DNA of 50,631 nucleotides from positions 1-50,631 of the forward strand of contig CAMWIW010000013.1 in the NCBI GenBank assembly GCA_947174415.1. The letters run 5' to 3'. Below are positions 35,735-44,396 of the stretch, one piece after another; the stretch's first letter is position 1; every line of letters starts with the position of its first letter. Made by a program: the position numbers and the translations under genes. The notes beneath the pieces are model-generated. The model was not told where the DNA came from. It searched no databases and was given only the letters and a program-made list of their open reading frames with translations. The stretch is from an uncultured Clostridia bacterium. Its GTDB lineage: Bacteria > Bacillota > Clostridia > Christensenellales > Borkfalkiaceae.

Positions 35735-37660
35735 TTAAATATCCAACTCTTCAACGAGTTTTGCGTTTTCTTCTATAAACTGCCTTCTGAGCTCGGGCTG
35801 TTCACCCATAAGAAGGGAAAACAGTCTGTCGGCCTCTACCGCGTCCTCGACTTTCATTCTTACAAGGGTGCGCCTTGCAGGGTCCATTGTCGTTTCCCAA
35901 AGCTGTTCCTTGTCCATTTCGCCAAGGCCTTTATAGCGTTGAAGCTCGAATTTGCCGTTGTAGGTGTTTCTGAACTCTTCCAAAGCCTTATCGTCGTACA
36001 GATAAGTATCGGGTACGCCCTTTCCCGAAACCTTATACAAAGGCGGTTGTGCGGCGTAAACGTGCCCGTTCTCCACGAGGGGGCGCATATAGCGGTAAAA
36101 GAAAGTCAGAAGCAGAATTCTTATGTGCGAGCCGTCTACGTCGGCGTCGGTCATTATGATTATGCGGTCGTAACGGAGTTTGCTTTCGTCGAAGTTTTCC
36201 TGTATACCGCAGCCAAACGCCGTTATCATTGCCTTTATTTCTTCGTTTTCGAGAACGCGGTTTATGCGCACTTTTTCAACGTTAAGGATTTTACCGCGAA
36301 GGGGTAAGATGGCTTGGAAGCGTCTGTCGCGTCCCTGTTTTGCCGTGCCGCCTGCGGAATCGCCCTCTACGATATAGATTTCGCAAAGCTCGGCACGCTT
36401 GTCCGAACAGTCTGCGAGCTTGCCGGGGAGCTTAGTGCTTTCGAGAACGCCCTTACGGTGGGTTTCTTCCCTTGCGAGCCTTGCCGCTTCACGCGCGCGC
36501 TGAGCCGTTATACAGCGCATTATAAGCTCTTTGGTTTCGGCGGGGTGTTCTTCAAGGTAAGTGCCGAATTTATCGACTACCGCCTTTTGGACGAAGCCGC
36601 GGACGTAAGTCGAGCAAAGCTTGGCTTTCGTCTGGCTTTCGTACTGAGCGTCGGCAATCTTTACCGAAATGACTGCGGTAATGCCTTCCCTTACGTCGTC
36701 GCCCGAAAGCTTTTCGCTCTCTTTTAATATGTTAAGACGCCTGCCCGCGTCGTTTATAACCTTTGTAAGCGCGGCTTTGAAACCGTCGAGGTGCGTGCCG
36801 CCGTCGGGTTGGCGGATATTGTTCGAGAAGGGGAAAATCTGTTCTACGTAACTGTCGTTGTACTGGATAGCGACTTCGAGGAATTTATCGTCCCCCTCGC
36901 TGTCCTCGAAATACACGGGTTTTTCGAAAAGAACGTTTTTGCCCTTGTTTATATCCTCGATAAAGTGAACTACGCCGCCCTCGTAGCAGAACTCGTCGTG
37001 GCGTTCTTTTTCGCCGCGAAGGTCGGTTAAGGTGAGCTTTAAGCCTTTATTGAGATAGGAAAGCTCCCTTAAAAGAGTTTTTAAAGTGTCGTAGTTGAAC
37101 TCCGTCGTTTCCAAAATCGTTGCGTCGGGGTGGAAAATTATCGTAGTGCCCGTTTCCGTCGTATCGTCAACTATTTTGAGGGGTTCTTCGGGAATACCGC
37201 AGTGATAAACCTGACGGTATCTGTGTCCGTTCTGGCAGACTTCCGCGGTGAGCGTGTCCGAAAGCGCGTTAACGCACGAAACGCCTACGCCGTGCAAACC
37301 CGACGATATTTTATAGCCGCCGGCTTTATTACCGCCGCCGAATTTACCGCCTGCGTTGAGGTTGGTTAAGGCAAGCTCTACGCCGCTTATTCCCGTATCC
37401 GAGTTGATACCCGTGGGAATTCCTCTTCCGTTGTCCTTGATACTGCAAGAACCGTCCTCGGTTATAACCACTTCTACGGTGTCGCAGTAGCCCGCCAACG
37501 CCTCGTCGATAGAGTTGTCTATAACTTCCCTTACAAGGCAGTGCAGACCCTTTTCGTCGGTAGGTCCGATGTACATACCGGGGTGCTCGCGCACAGGCTC
37601 TAAGCCCTTTAACGCACGGAGCGAGTTGGCGTCGTAATTGTTCTCGATTTTATCAGGCAT
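35735..37660 (-). CDS. gyrB: DNA gyrase subunit B
   Basis: ATPase subunit of gyrase, 641 residues. The GHKL ATP site includes EVIDNSIDEALAG (about 45-57), DNGRGIPTG and GLHGVGVSCVNAL. The TOPRIM metal site is EGDSAGGTAKQGRDR and DADVDGSHI. The C-terminal QRYKGLGEMD is the gyrase form. It is the first gene of the gyrB-gyrA operon. Confidence 0.98.
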   Translation of the reverse strand: MPDKIENNYDANSLRALKGLEPVREHPGMYIGPTDEKGLHCLVREVIDNSIDEALAGYCDTVEVVITEDGSCSIKDNGRGIPTGINSDTGISGVELALTNLNAGGKFGGGNKAGGYKISSGLHGVGVSCVNALSDTLTAEVCQNGHRYRQVYHCGIPEEPLKIVDDTTETGTTIIFHPDATILETTEFNYDTLKTLLRELSYLNKGLKLTLTDLRGEKERHDEFCYEGGVVHFIEDINKGKNVLFEKPVYFEDSEGDDKFLEVAIQYNDSYVEQIFPFSNNIRQPDGGTHLDGFKAALTKVINDAGRRLNILKESEKLSGDDVREGITAVISVKIADAQYESQTKAKLCSTYVRGFVQKAVVDKFGTYLEEHPAETKELIMRCITAQRAREAARLAREETHRKGVLESTKLPGKLADCSDKRAELCEIYIVEGDSAGGTAKQGRDRRFQAILPLRGKILNVEKVRINRVLENEEIKAMITAFGCGIQENFDESKLRYDRIIIMTDADVDGSHIRILLLTFFYRYMRPLVENGHVYAAQPPLYKVSGKGVPDTYLYDDKALEEFRNTYNGKFELQRYKGLGEMDKEQLWETTMDPARRTLVRMKVEDAVEADRLFSLLMGEQPELRRQFIEENAKLVEELDI

Positions 37661-37698
37661 AATAACCCCCTGAAATTTATTTTTATTATTACTTATTT

Positions 37699-37727
37699 AT
37701 TATACCATATTATATAATCGATTGCAA
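37699..37727 (-). promoter_or_regulatory. gyrBA promoter
   Basis: TTGCAA (37722-37727), 17-bp spacer, perfect TATAAT (37699-37704). The leader is about 32 nt and contains AGGGGG before the ATG. Confidence 0.7.
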
Positions 37728-37788
37728 GAATTTGAAAGAAATTTTTTGATTTCGGCATAAAAAAACGAAAATTCAATATACTTTTTTT

Positions 37789-37944
37789 ATGGAAAAAATT
37801 TACTGTAAAAATATGCTTGAAAACGACTTTGTAAACGAGGTTTTCGAATGTGGAAATTGCGGCAACCACGTGTGCAAAAAGCAAGCGGAAATCTGGGGCA
37901 GAGTGTGCCCGCACTGTTTCGGGAGATTATACAGAATAAGTTAA
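37789..37944 (+). CDS. small zinc-finger protein (51 aa)
   Basis: This frame encodes a protein with ECGNCGNHVCKK and RVCPHCFGRLYRI. Two Cys-x2-Cys pairs form a treble-clef or ribbon-like zinc site. There is no Shine-Dalgarno site; TATACT lies 6 bp before the ATG, which fits the leaderless pattern seen elsewhere in the window. It is divergent from gyrB and is followed at once by a strong terminator. The Cys spacing and the terminator make it more credible than the antisense frame. Confidence 0.6.
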   Translation: MEKIYCKNMLENDFVNEVFECGNCGNHVCKKQAEIWGRVCPHCFGRLYRIS

Positions 37945-37974
37945 AACGCGCCGCATAAAGCGGCGCGTTTTAAC
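37941..37974. terminator. bidirectional terminator
   Basis: The 14-bp stem TTAAAACGCGCCGC pairs around ATAAA, with A and T tracts at its ends. It ends both the small zinc-finger gene and the M50 operon. Confidence 0.88.
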
Positions 37975-38688
37975 TTATAAATATTCTTTTTTAAGTTCTT
38001 CAAAACGGGTTTGCCAAAGCTCGGCTTTTTCTTCCTCACCTTTGGCCTTGAAATATTCGTACCTAAGCTCCGTTAGAGATATAAACGCGGGGTCGTCCTC
38101 CTGTATCTGCGGCAAGCCGAATAAAAGTTTTTCATCCACTTCCTCTATGGTTTTACCGTTTAAAACCTGAGCTTGCACTGTGAGTACGGCAAGCAAAACT
38201 TTTGCGGCATCGTTATTATTAAGTAAATCGTTACAAACAAGCCCGTCAGTCTTGCCCGAGTTGAACCACGCGGGGAATATATTTAATATCAAAAGATAAA
38301 CATTGGACGGAACTAAAAATGTAAGCCAAGCGGGCGCGGCAGCGTACCGCACGACGAAAATTATTATTACGGATACAGCTAAATTGACCAAAACTCCGCC
38401 CAACGCCGTAAAAAACAGCCTTACCCTGAGTTTTTTATCTGTCTTGGGGATAAGATTGCAACAAGACGAGCCGAAAAGCTTGAACTTTGGAACGGCTTTT
38501 ATTTTGCATATCGCGCCGAAAAGCATATGCCCAAGCTCGTGCAAAAGCGACGATAAAGGCAAAGATAAAACCATTGCGGCGGACACGGCGATGACCCATA
38601 AACCGTATTCGCGCCAAGCGACAAAGCCGCACAGCACGGCGAAAACAACAGCGAATATTGCGGAAATTACAGTGGCAAAATATTTCAC
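37975..38688 (-). CDS. M50-type membrane metalloprotease (site-2 protease family)
   Basis: This 237-residue protein has about four or five membrane helices. The zinc motif is LLHELGHMLFG (H50, E51, H54). A second conserved segment, NIFPAWFNSGKTDG, supplies the Asp. It is short and has no PDZ domain, like SpoIVFB-type proteases. SpoIVFB cleaves pro-sigma K in spore formers, but the link here is only by family. It overlaps the phosphatase gene by 4 nt. Confidence 0.85.
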   Translation of the reverse strand: MKYFATVISAIFAVVFAVLCGFVAWREYGLWVIAVSAAMVLSLPLSSLLHELGHMLFGAICKIKAVPKFKLFGSSCCNLIPKTDKKLRVRLFFTALGGVLVNLAVSVIIIFVVRYAAAPAWLTFLVPSNVYLLILNIFPAWFNSGKTDGLVCNDLLNNNDAAKVLLAVLTVQAQVLNGKTIEEVDEKLLFGLPQIQEDDPAFISLTELRYEYFKAKGEEEKAELWQTRFEELKKEYL

Positions 38689-39548
38689 AGCCGCCCCTCC
38701 TTTAAAAGGACGAAGCCCTCTAAGTTATCCTTTTCGGAAACGATAATTTCTTTAACGCCGAATTTATACATAACCTCCGCCATTAAAAGACAGCCCCCGC
38801 CCACGATTTCGGCGGAGCTGCCGCAAATGGTAGTTGCGCGTATTTCTTCAACAGTCATACTCAAAAGCTTATCTGAAAGCCTGTACATCTCTTCAAGCGT
38901 TAATACAGTACCGTCGGTAATCTCGGGGTGATACTCCGTTAACTTATGCTTAATAGAACCCAAACGCGACGCCGTGCCGCCTATTGCGTACATCGGTAAA
39001 GAGCTTGTGAAATTTCCGTAATCTGCAAGTTTTCCGCGTATAACTTTTATCAGTTTATCTTTATCGCGGCCCGCCAAATCAAAAAGACGCACCGTGCCGA
39101 TATTTACGCTTTTTGCATAAAGAACCTGTCCGTCCGATTGAACGGTAACTTCCGTGCTTGCGCCGCCGACGTCTATAATCCCGCCGTCCTTATCAGCGCC
39201 GAGCGCACCCAAAATGCCGCACTTCGCCTCGTCCTCGCCGCTTAAAACTTCCACGGTTAAGCCGCACGTTTCTTTTACACGGTCAACGAAAGCCTGTCCG
39301 TTGACAGACGAGCGCACTGCGGCGGTTGCAAAGGCGTAAACCTTATCCGAGCCTTCGCTTAAAGCCTTGCCGTAAAATTCGGATACGGCGAGCGCGCTGC
39401 GCTCTATAGCCTCTTCTTTTAACTTGCCCGTTAATGACAGTTCTTCGCCGAGGCGGGTGGTTTTAAGGGTTTTATATAAAGTTTTTCCGCCCGCAAAAGT
39501 TGCGAGGCGGACGGAATTCGATCCTATATCGATTGCTGAAATTTTCAT
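38685..39548 (-). CDS. Ppx/GppA-family phosphatase
   Basis: The product has 287 residues with an actin-like ATPase fold. Phosphate loop 1 is AIDIGSNSVRLATF (5-18). Loop 2 is GIIDVGGASTEVTV. The catalytic Glu lies in LSGEDEAKCGI. It hydrolyses polyphosphate or pppGpp; its length fits the short, catalytic-domain-only type. It sits 3 nt after the divIC gene. Confidence 0.92.
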   Translation of the reverse strand: MKISAIDIGSNSVRLATFAGGKTLYKTLKTTRLGEELSLTGKLKEEAIERSALAVSEFYGKALSEGSDKVYAFATAAVRSSVNGQAFVDRVKETCGLTVEVLSGEDEAKCGILGALGADKDGGIIDVGGASTEVTVQSDGQVLYAKSVNIGTVRLFDLAGRDKDKLIKVIRGKLADYGNFTSSLPMYAIGGTASRLGSIKHKLTEYHPEITDGTVLTLEEMYRLSDKLLSMTVEEIRATTICGSSAEIVGGGCLLMAEVMYKFGVKEIIVSEKDNLEGFVLLKEGRL

Positions 39549-39551
39549 AGT

Positions 39552-39809
39552 TTAGTCAGGAAAATAGAAATTGAGCTCAAAGGCTTTATCTAAAAGAAAC
39601 TGTTCGGATTTAAGATATTCCAGATTTTTTTCGCTTTGCTCTAACTTCTGTTCGTATTCGTTTATTTCGCTTATCAGCGCCTTTTTTTGACTGTTTCCTA
39701 AGCCTATTGAAACGAGTTGGTAAATTATCACGGCGGTCAGAATCGCCACCAACAGTATCACGTTGACGGTTATCGCCGCAGCCATTCGTATCCGCCTTTG
39801 TTCTTCCAC
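39552..39809 (-). CDS. divIC: septum formation initiator, DivIC/FtsB family
   Basis: The product has 85 residues from a GTG with AAGGAG 7 nt upstream. A short basic head, one membrane helix (about 10-32) and a coiled coil (KKALISEINEYEQKLEQSEK) ending in a Phe/Tyr-rich tail. It helps assemble the divisome. The order yabP-yabQ-divIC is conserved in Bacillus and Clostridia. About 200 bp of the gene also lie inside the open frame of yabQ. Confidence 0.9.
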   Translation of the reverse strand: MEEQRRIRMAAAITVNVILLVAILTAVIIYQLVSIGLGNSQKKALISEINEYEQKLEQSEKNLEYLKSEQFLLDKAFELNFYFPD

Positions 39810-40152
39810 CGTTCTTCTCCTTTAGTTTAGTGATACCATTATAAACTTTTTTACATAAAAATGCAACTATTAAGTGGAAACTTTTCAAATATATGAGCGC
39901 GCCCAAAAGACAGCCTATCAGCATATAGAGGCGCAACCCCTCGAAATCGAACATAACGGACGTAAAAATAAAGCCTGCCGCAAACACGAGGCAATACAGA
40001 ATATCCGCCGCTATTATAAATATTTTGTCCTTTACGGTATAGACAGACTTGTCTACGCCGCACAAAACCGTGCGGGCGACGAAAAGAACGTCGTAGACAA
40101 CGCCGCTTACGATACCGCACAGAAGGCATACCATAAAAATGAAAAATTGCAT
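39610..40152 (-). CDS. yabQ: spore cortex protein YabQ
   Basis: It is required for cortex formation. The first 115 residues have about four membrane helices with GIVSGVVYDVLFVARTV and are typical of the family. After LKEKN the frame continues for about 66 very hydrophilic, basic residues in a different frame from divIC. The natural product may end earlier or carry this tail. Position next to yabP supports the call. Confidence 0.85.
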   Translation of the reverse strand: MQFFIFMVCLLCGIVSGVVYDVLFVARTVLCGVDKSVYTVKDKIFIIAADILYCLVFAAGFIFTSVMFDFEGLRLYMLIGCLLGALIYLKSFHLIVAFLCKKVYNGITKLKEKNGGRTKADTNGCGDNRQRDTVGGDSDRRDNLPTRFNRLRKQSKKGADKRNKRIRTEVRAKRKKSGIS

Positions 40153-40155
40153 AAA

Positions 40156-40407
40156 CTATTTAAATAATTTTTGGCGCAAACTGCCGCCCTTTTGAATATA
40201 GCGCACGCCGAAAATATCGCCCGTGGCGGAAAACGCGCCGCTGGTTTTCGAGAAGTTAACTATCTTCATTCCGCTGCCGTTTACGATTATCCTGCCGTTT
40301 TGATAAGACAAAAGTATTTGCTTATCCGAAAACGCATCAACGCTTGTAATTGCCGTAGCCGTTATTCTTTTGCACTGTTCGATTGTTAAGTTATGCCCTT
40401 CTTCCAT
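40156..40407 (-). CDS. yabP: sporulation protein YabP
   Basis: This 83-residue, beta-rich protein contains NRIIVNG-like and GDIFGVRYIQKG segments (actual: GRIIVNGSGMKIVNFSKTSG), the YabP/YqfC fold. It acts in spore cortex assembly in the mother cell, working with YabQ. GAGG precedes the ATG by 9 nt. It is the first gene of the operon reading to the M50 protease. Confidence 0.9.
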   Translation of the reverse strand: MEEGHNLTIEQCKRITATAITSVDAFSDKQILLSYQNGRIIVNGSGMKIVNFSKTSGAFSATGDIFGVRYIQKGGSLRQKLFK

Positions 40408-40423
40408 TCCATAAACCTCATTA

Positions 40424-40447
40424 AAAAAACCACCCTTTACGGGTGGT
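40424..40447 (-). terminator. typA terminator
   Basis: CCACCC pairs with GGGTGG and is followed by TTTTTTT on the minus strand. Confidence 0.85.
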
Positions 40448-40472
40448 ATATTATATGAATTCCGAACGGTTT

Positions 40473-42305
40473 TTATGATAATCCCTTTTTCAGCTTCGCA
40501 TTGGCTTTTGCACGAAGCTCGCTGTCTAAAATACGCTTTCTTATGCGTATCGATTTCGGCGTTACCTCCAAAAGCTCGTCGTCGCCGATAAATTCAAGAC
40601 ACTCTTCAAGGCTCATTCTCTTTGGTGTGATAAGTCTTAAAGCGTCGTCGCTTGCGCTCGAACGGGTATTGGTAAGGTGCTTAGTCTTGCAAACGTTGAC
40701 GTTAATATCCTCGCTTTTGGGACTTTCGCCTATTATCATACCCTCGTACACGGGCGTGCCCGCACCGATAAACAGAGTTCCTCTGCCCTGTGCGTTAAAG
40801 AGCCCGTAAGTTACAGCCTCGCCCGTCTCGAAAGCAATTAGCGAACCCGTACTACGGCGGGAAAGCTCGCCCTTGTAAGGCTGATATTCGAAGAATACGC
40901 TGTTCATTACGCCCTCACCCTTGGTTGAAGTGAGGAACTCCGACTTGTAACCGAATAGTCCACGGGCGGGAATGATAAATTCAAGCCTCGTCCGGCTGCC
41001 TATTGCGGACATATGCAGAAGTTCGCCCTTCCTGTTGCCCATACTCTGGAAAACCGCACCCGTTGCGTCGTCGGGAACGTCAACGATAAGCCGTTCCATA
41101 GGCTCGTGCTTTACGCCGTCGATTTCTTTATACATAACGCGGGGCGTGGAAACCTGAAACTCGTAGCCTTCCCTTCTCATATTTTCGATTAGAATTGAAA
41201 GGTGCATTTCGCCTCTGCCGCAGACGCGGTAGCTGTCCGCCGAGCCCGTTTCCTCAACGCGAAGGGATACGTCTTTTAAAAGTTCGCGGAAAAGTCTGTC
41301 TCTGAGATGACGGGTTGTTACCATTTTACCCTCTTTACCTGCAAAGGGGCTGTCGTTAACCGAGAACGTCATTTCAACCGTGGGTTCGGTGATTTTTACG
41401 AATTTATGAGGTTCTACGCAGTCGGGCGAACAAACGGTATCGCCGATATTAATCTTTTCAAGTCCCGAAAAGCAGACGATATCGCCCGCTTTCGCACTGT
41501 CGCACTGAGCGCGTTGCAAACCCTCTATCTGATAAAGGTTGACGATTTTTCCCGCGGTTTTTTGCTGAACGTTGTTATAGTTGCAAACCGTTACGGCTTG
41601 TCCCGATTTAACCGTACCGCGTTCTATTCTACCGATACCTATACGCCCGACGTAGTCGTTGTAGTCTATGGAAGAAACGAGAACCTGCGTTGCGCCCTCC
41701 GCGTCAACATCCATAGGCTGAATGTGATTAATGATAGTTTCGAAAAGGGGCGTCAAGTCCTTACCTTTTTCGTTTAAGTCCAAAGTTGCCGTGCCGTCCC
41801 TGCCCGAGCACCAAACAACGGGGGACATAAGCTGGTCGTCCGACGCGTCAAGCTCCAATAAAAGCTCCAAAATTTCGTCCTGAACTTCGTTAAGACGCGC
41901 GTCAGGGCGGTCGATTTTATTTACGACGATTATCAGGCGGTGTCCCATTTCAAGCGCCTTTTGCATGACGAAACGGGTCTGAGGCATAGGGCCTTCCGCA
42001 GCGTCAACGAGCACGAGAACGCCGTTAACCATCATCATTACGCGCTCCACCTCGCCCGAAAAGTCGGCGTGTCCGGGCGTGTCAACGACGTTGATTTTTA
42101 TGCCTTTATAGTGAATAGACGTGTTTTTTGCAAGAATTGTTATGCCCCTCTCGCGCTCCAAATCGCCCGAGTCCATAACCCTTTCTTCCACGGACTGATT
42201 GTCGCGGAAGGTATTGCTTTGTTTTAACATTGCGTCCACGAGCGTAGTTTTGCCGTGGTCTACGTGGGCGATTATCGCCACGTTTCTTAAATCTTCTCTT
42301 AACAT
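40473..42305 (-). CDS. typA: ribosome-associated GTPase TypA/BipA
   Basis: Translation factor GTPase that helps ribosome assembly and stress growth. The product has 610 residues. G1 is [10 protein letters not shown] (14-23), G3 is DTPGHADF, G4 is [11 protein letters not shown]-like domains follow, and the C-terminal family-specific domain includes KAKLKKGL-type ends. A normal Shine-Dalgarno site (CAGGA) precedes the ATG. Monocistronic. Confidence 0.97.
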   Translation of the reverse strand: MLREDLRNVAIIAHVDHGKTTLVDAMLKQSNTFRDNQSVEERVMDSGDLERERGITILAKNTSIHYKGIKINVVDTPGHADFSGEVERVMMMVNGVLVLVDAAEGPMPQTRFVMQKALEMGHRLIIVVNKIDRPDARLNEVQDEILELLLELDASDDQLMSPVVWCSGRDGTATLDLNEKGKDLTPLFETIINHIQPMDVDAEGATQVLVSSIDYNDYVGRIGIGRIERGTVKSGQAVTVCNYNNVQQKTAGKIVNLYQIEGLQRAQCDSAKAGDIVCFSGLEKINIGDTVCSPDCVEPHKFVKITEPTVEMTFSVNDSPFAGKEGKMVTTRHLRDRLFRELLKDVSLRVEETGSADSYRVCGRGEMHLSILIENMRREGYEFQVSTPRVMYKEIDGVKHEPMERLIVDVPDDATGAVFQSMGNRKGELLHMSAIGSRTRLEFIIPARGLFGYKSEFLTSTKGEGVMNSVFFEYQPYKGELSRRSTGSLIAFETGEAVTYGLFNAQGRGTLFIGAGTPVYEGMIIGESPKSEDINVNVCKTKHLTNTRSSASDDALRLITPKRMSLEECLEFIGDDELLEVTPKSIRIRKRILDSELRAKANAKLKKGLS

Positions 42306-42387
42306 AATTTTTCCTGAATAATAAACTTTAACCTACAAAATTTTAATACGATTGCTAAAAAATAGCAACCGTATTTGAGGCATTTTA

Positions 42388-43377
42388 TTAAAATTCGCTT
42401 TTAGTTTCTCTGTCAAAAAGTTTTAAAATTATATCCATGCACGTTTTTGCGCCGTTGCCGCCCTCGAACGGGCGAGATAAGAAGCAAGCCTCGTACACGG
42501 CGTGGGTTATCGGAAGCTCTATTCCGTACTTATCGCCAAGCTCCTTCATAGCTTTTGCCGTCATAACGCCTTCCGCAAGTTTTTCGAATTTTGCGCCGTG
42601 AGCCATCATTTCGCCGTAACGGCGGTTATGGGAATATTCGGAAAACAGCGTAGTTTCGTAGTCGCCGAGATGCGCAAGACCGTACGCAGAGTTGAATTCT
42701 CCGCCCATCGCCTTAATAAGCTTGCCGACCTCGTACGCGCCCCTTGCCATTAACGGACCTTTCAGGCTGACGTATCCGCTGCCGTCGAGAACGCCCGCAG
42801 CAATGCCCAAAACGTTCTTTGCCGCTGCGCCTATTTCCGAACCGATAATATCGCTGCCGTAATAGAAGCGTATTAAATTCGATTTGAAGTTATCGGCGAT
42901 ATACTTTTTCAGTTCTTTATCGTAAGAGTCTATAATCATACAGTTGGGAATGCCCTGCGTAAACGCCTGAATGTGTCCTGGGCCTACCCACACTGCGATT
43001 TTATTCTTTTCGATTCCGCTTTCAATTAACACTTCGGAAAGGCGTTTGCCCGTCGTTTCCTCTATGCCTTTCATACACAGAACGAAAATTTTATCCTTAA
43101 CGGGATACTGCGTAACCTTTTGCATAAATCCGCGCAGTCCCTGCGACGAAATGGAAATTATGATAATGTCGCTTTCCGTTACCGCCTCTTGCAAGTCGCA
43201 AGTCAGCTTTATGGACTTGTCCAACTCGACGTATTCGTTTTTGCCCGTACTCTTTAAAACTTCGTACGAATAGTCGCCCTCAGGACCCCAGCTTATAACT
43301 TCGTTTTTAAGAACAGTTGCCTGATACCACGCTATAAACGACCCCCAACGGCCGCAGCCCAAAACCGAAATCTTCAT
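42388..43377 (-). CDS. gpsA: glycerol-3-phosphate dehydrogenase [NAD(P)+]
   Basis: It makes sn-glycerol-3-phosphate for phospholipids. The product has 329 residues. The Rossmann motif is [12 protein letters not shown] (5-16). The catalytic Lys lies in [12 protein letters not shown]. The usual GLAGLGDL segment reads [14 protein letters not shown] here, a departure from the common form, though NRRYGE that follows is normal. It overlaps recR by 4 nt. Confidence 0.93.
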   Translation of the reverse strand: MKISVLGCGRWGSFIAWYQATVLKNEVISWGPEGDYSYEVLKSTGKNEYVELDKSIKLTCDLQEAVTESDIIIISISSQGLRGFMQKVTQYPVKDKIFVLCMKGIEETTGKRLSEVLIESGIEKNKIAVWVGPGHIQAFTQGIPNCMIIDSYDKELKKYIADNFKSNLIRFYYGSDIIGSEIGAAAKNVLGIAAGVLDGSGYVSLKGPLMARGAYEVGKLIKAMGGEFNSAYGLAHLGDYETTLFSEYSHNRRYGEMMAHGAKFEKLAEGVMTAKAMKELGDKYGIELPITHAVYEACFLSRPFEGGNGAKTCMDIILKLFDRETKSEF

Positions 43378-43964
43378 ATACTTTTCCTCTCTGATAAAGC
43401 TCTTGACAAAGTTACTTCGTCGGTGTATTCGAGTTCGCCGCCGACGGGAATGCCGTGGGCAAGGCGGGTTACGTTAACGCCCAAGGGTTTTAAAAGTTTT
43501 GCGATATACATTGCCGTTGCTTCGCCCTCTACGTCGGGATTTGTTGCCATAATAACTTCCTGAACCGTACCGTCAATGCGGGCAAGAAGCTCCTTTATGC
43601 GTATATCGTTCGGACCTATTCCGTCCATAGGACTGATAACGCCGTGAAGAACGTGGTACACGCCCTTAAACTCATGCAGCTTCTCCATAGCGATGACGTC
43701 CTTAGGCTCTTTTACTACGCAAATTGCCGTACCTTGACGGCGTTTGCATATTTCGCAAACTTCTTCTTCGGTGAAGTTGCCGCACACCTTGCAATAACGC
43801 ACCTTTTGCTTACAGTAAATTATGCTTTCGGCAAATTCTTTAGCCTCAGCCTCGGTCATACCTATTATTTTGTAGGCATAGCGCTGTGCAGTCTTTTTAC
43901 CTACTCCCGGAAGCTTTGAAAACTGATTGATAAGTCTGCCTATCGGCTCGATAAAAACGTCCAT
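43374..43964 (-). CDS. recR: recombination mediator protein RecR
   Basis: It acts with RecO/RecF to load RecA. The product has 196 residues. HhH motif [17 protein letters not shown] (18-34). Zinc finger [18 protein letters not shown] (about 58-75). TOPRIM domain with [13 protein letters not shown] and [14 protein letters not shown]. The dnaX-ebfC-recR order is standard in bacteria. Confidence 0.98.
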   Translation of the reverse strand: MDVFIEPIGRLINQFSKLPGVGKKTAQRYAYKIIGMTEAEAKEFAESIIYCKQKVRYCKVCGNFTEEEVCEICKRRQGTAICVVKEPKDVIAMEKLHEFKGVYHVLHGVISPMDGIGPNDIRIKELLARIDGTVQEVIMATNPDVEGEATAMYIAKLLKPLGVNVTRLAHGIPVGGELEYTDEVTLSRALSERKSI

Positions 43965-43965
43965 C

Positions 43966-44334
43966 TTAAATCAAACCTTTTCCTGCTTTTGCGTAAGCTC
44001 CCATTTTCTCCTCGTATACGGCGTCGGCTTTTTTGTAGCCGTCGTTGATTGCCGCCATAATCAAATCCTCGAGCATTTCGACGTCGTCCTCGTCCGAAAT
44101 ATCGACGAGGGAAGAAAGCTTGCTACCGAACTCAATTCCGTTGATAATTTTTTTCGCGTTCATATAGACGACAACGGTTTCGTCGCCCTCTTCACCGCCG
44201 CCCGAAAGTCCTACGACCTCGTAATCTTCAAGCTCGGCGTCCGCCTTTTGCATTTGCTCTTGCATTTTCTGGGCTTCTCTAAGCATATTTTGCATATTGC
44301 CCATTCCGCCCATTCCGCCTTTAAATCCTGCCAT
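43966..44334 (-). CDS. YbaB/EbfC nucleoid-associated protein
   Basis: This 122-residue DNA-binding protein has a Gly/Met-rich N-terminus ([18 protein letters not shown]), helix [15 protein letters not shown], then a central beta hairpin ([12 protein letters not shown]). AAGGAG precedes the ATG. It lies between dnaX and recR. Confidence 0.95.
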   Translation of the reverse strand: MAGFKGGMGGMGNMQNMLREAQKMQEQMQKADAELEDYEVVGLSGGGEEGDETVVVYMNAKKIINGIEFGSKLSSLVDISDEDDVEMLEDLIMAAINDGYKKADAVYEEKMGAYAKAGKGLI

Positions 44335-44396
44335 AAATGCTCCTTAAAAAGAAATTTTTATGATTTGCCCCCAATATATGTTGGAGTTTCGATACT

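Noticed and set aside
35732-36307. 191-codon plus-strand ORF
   Set aside because: Antisense to gyrB; a by-product of GC-rich third positions.
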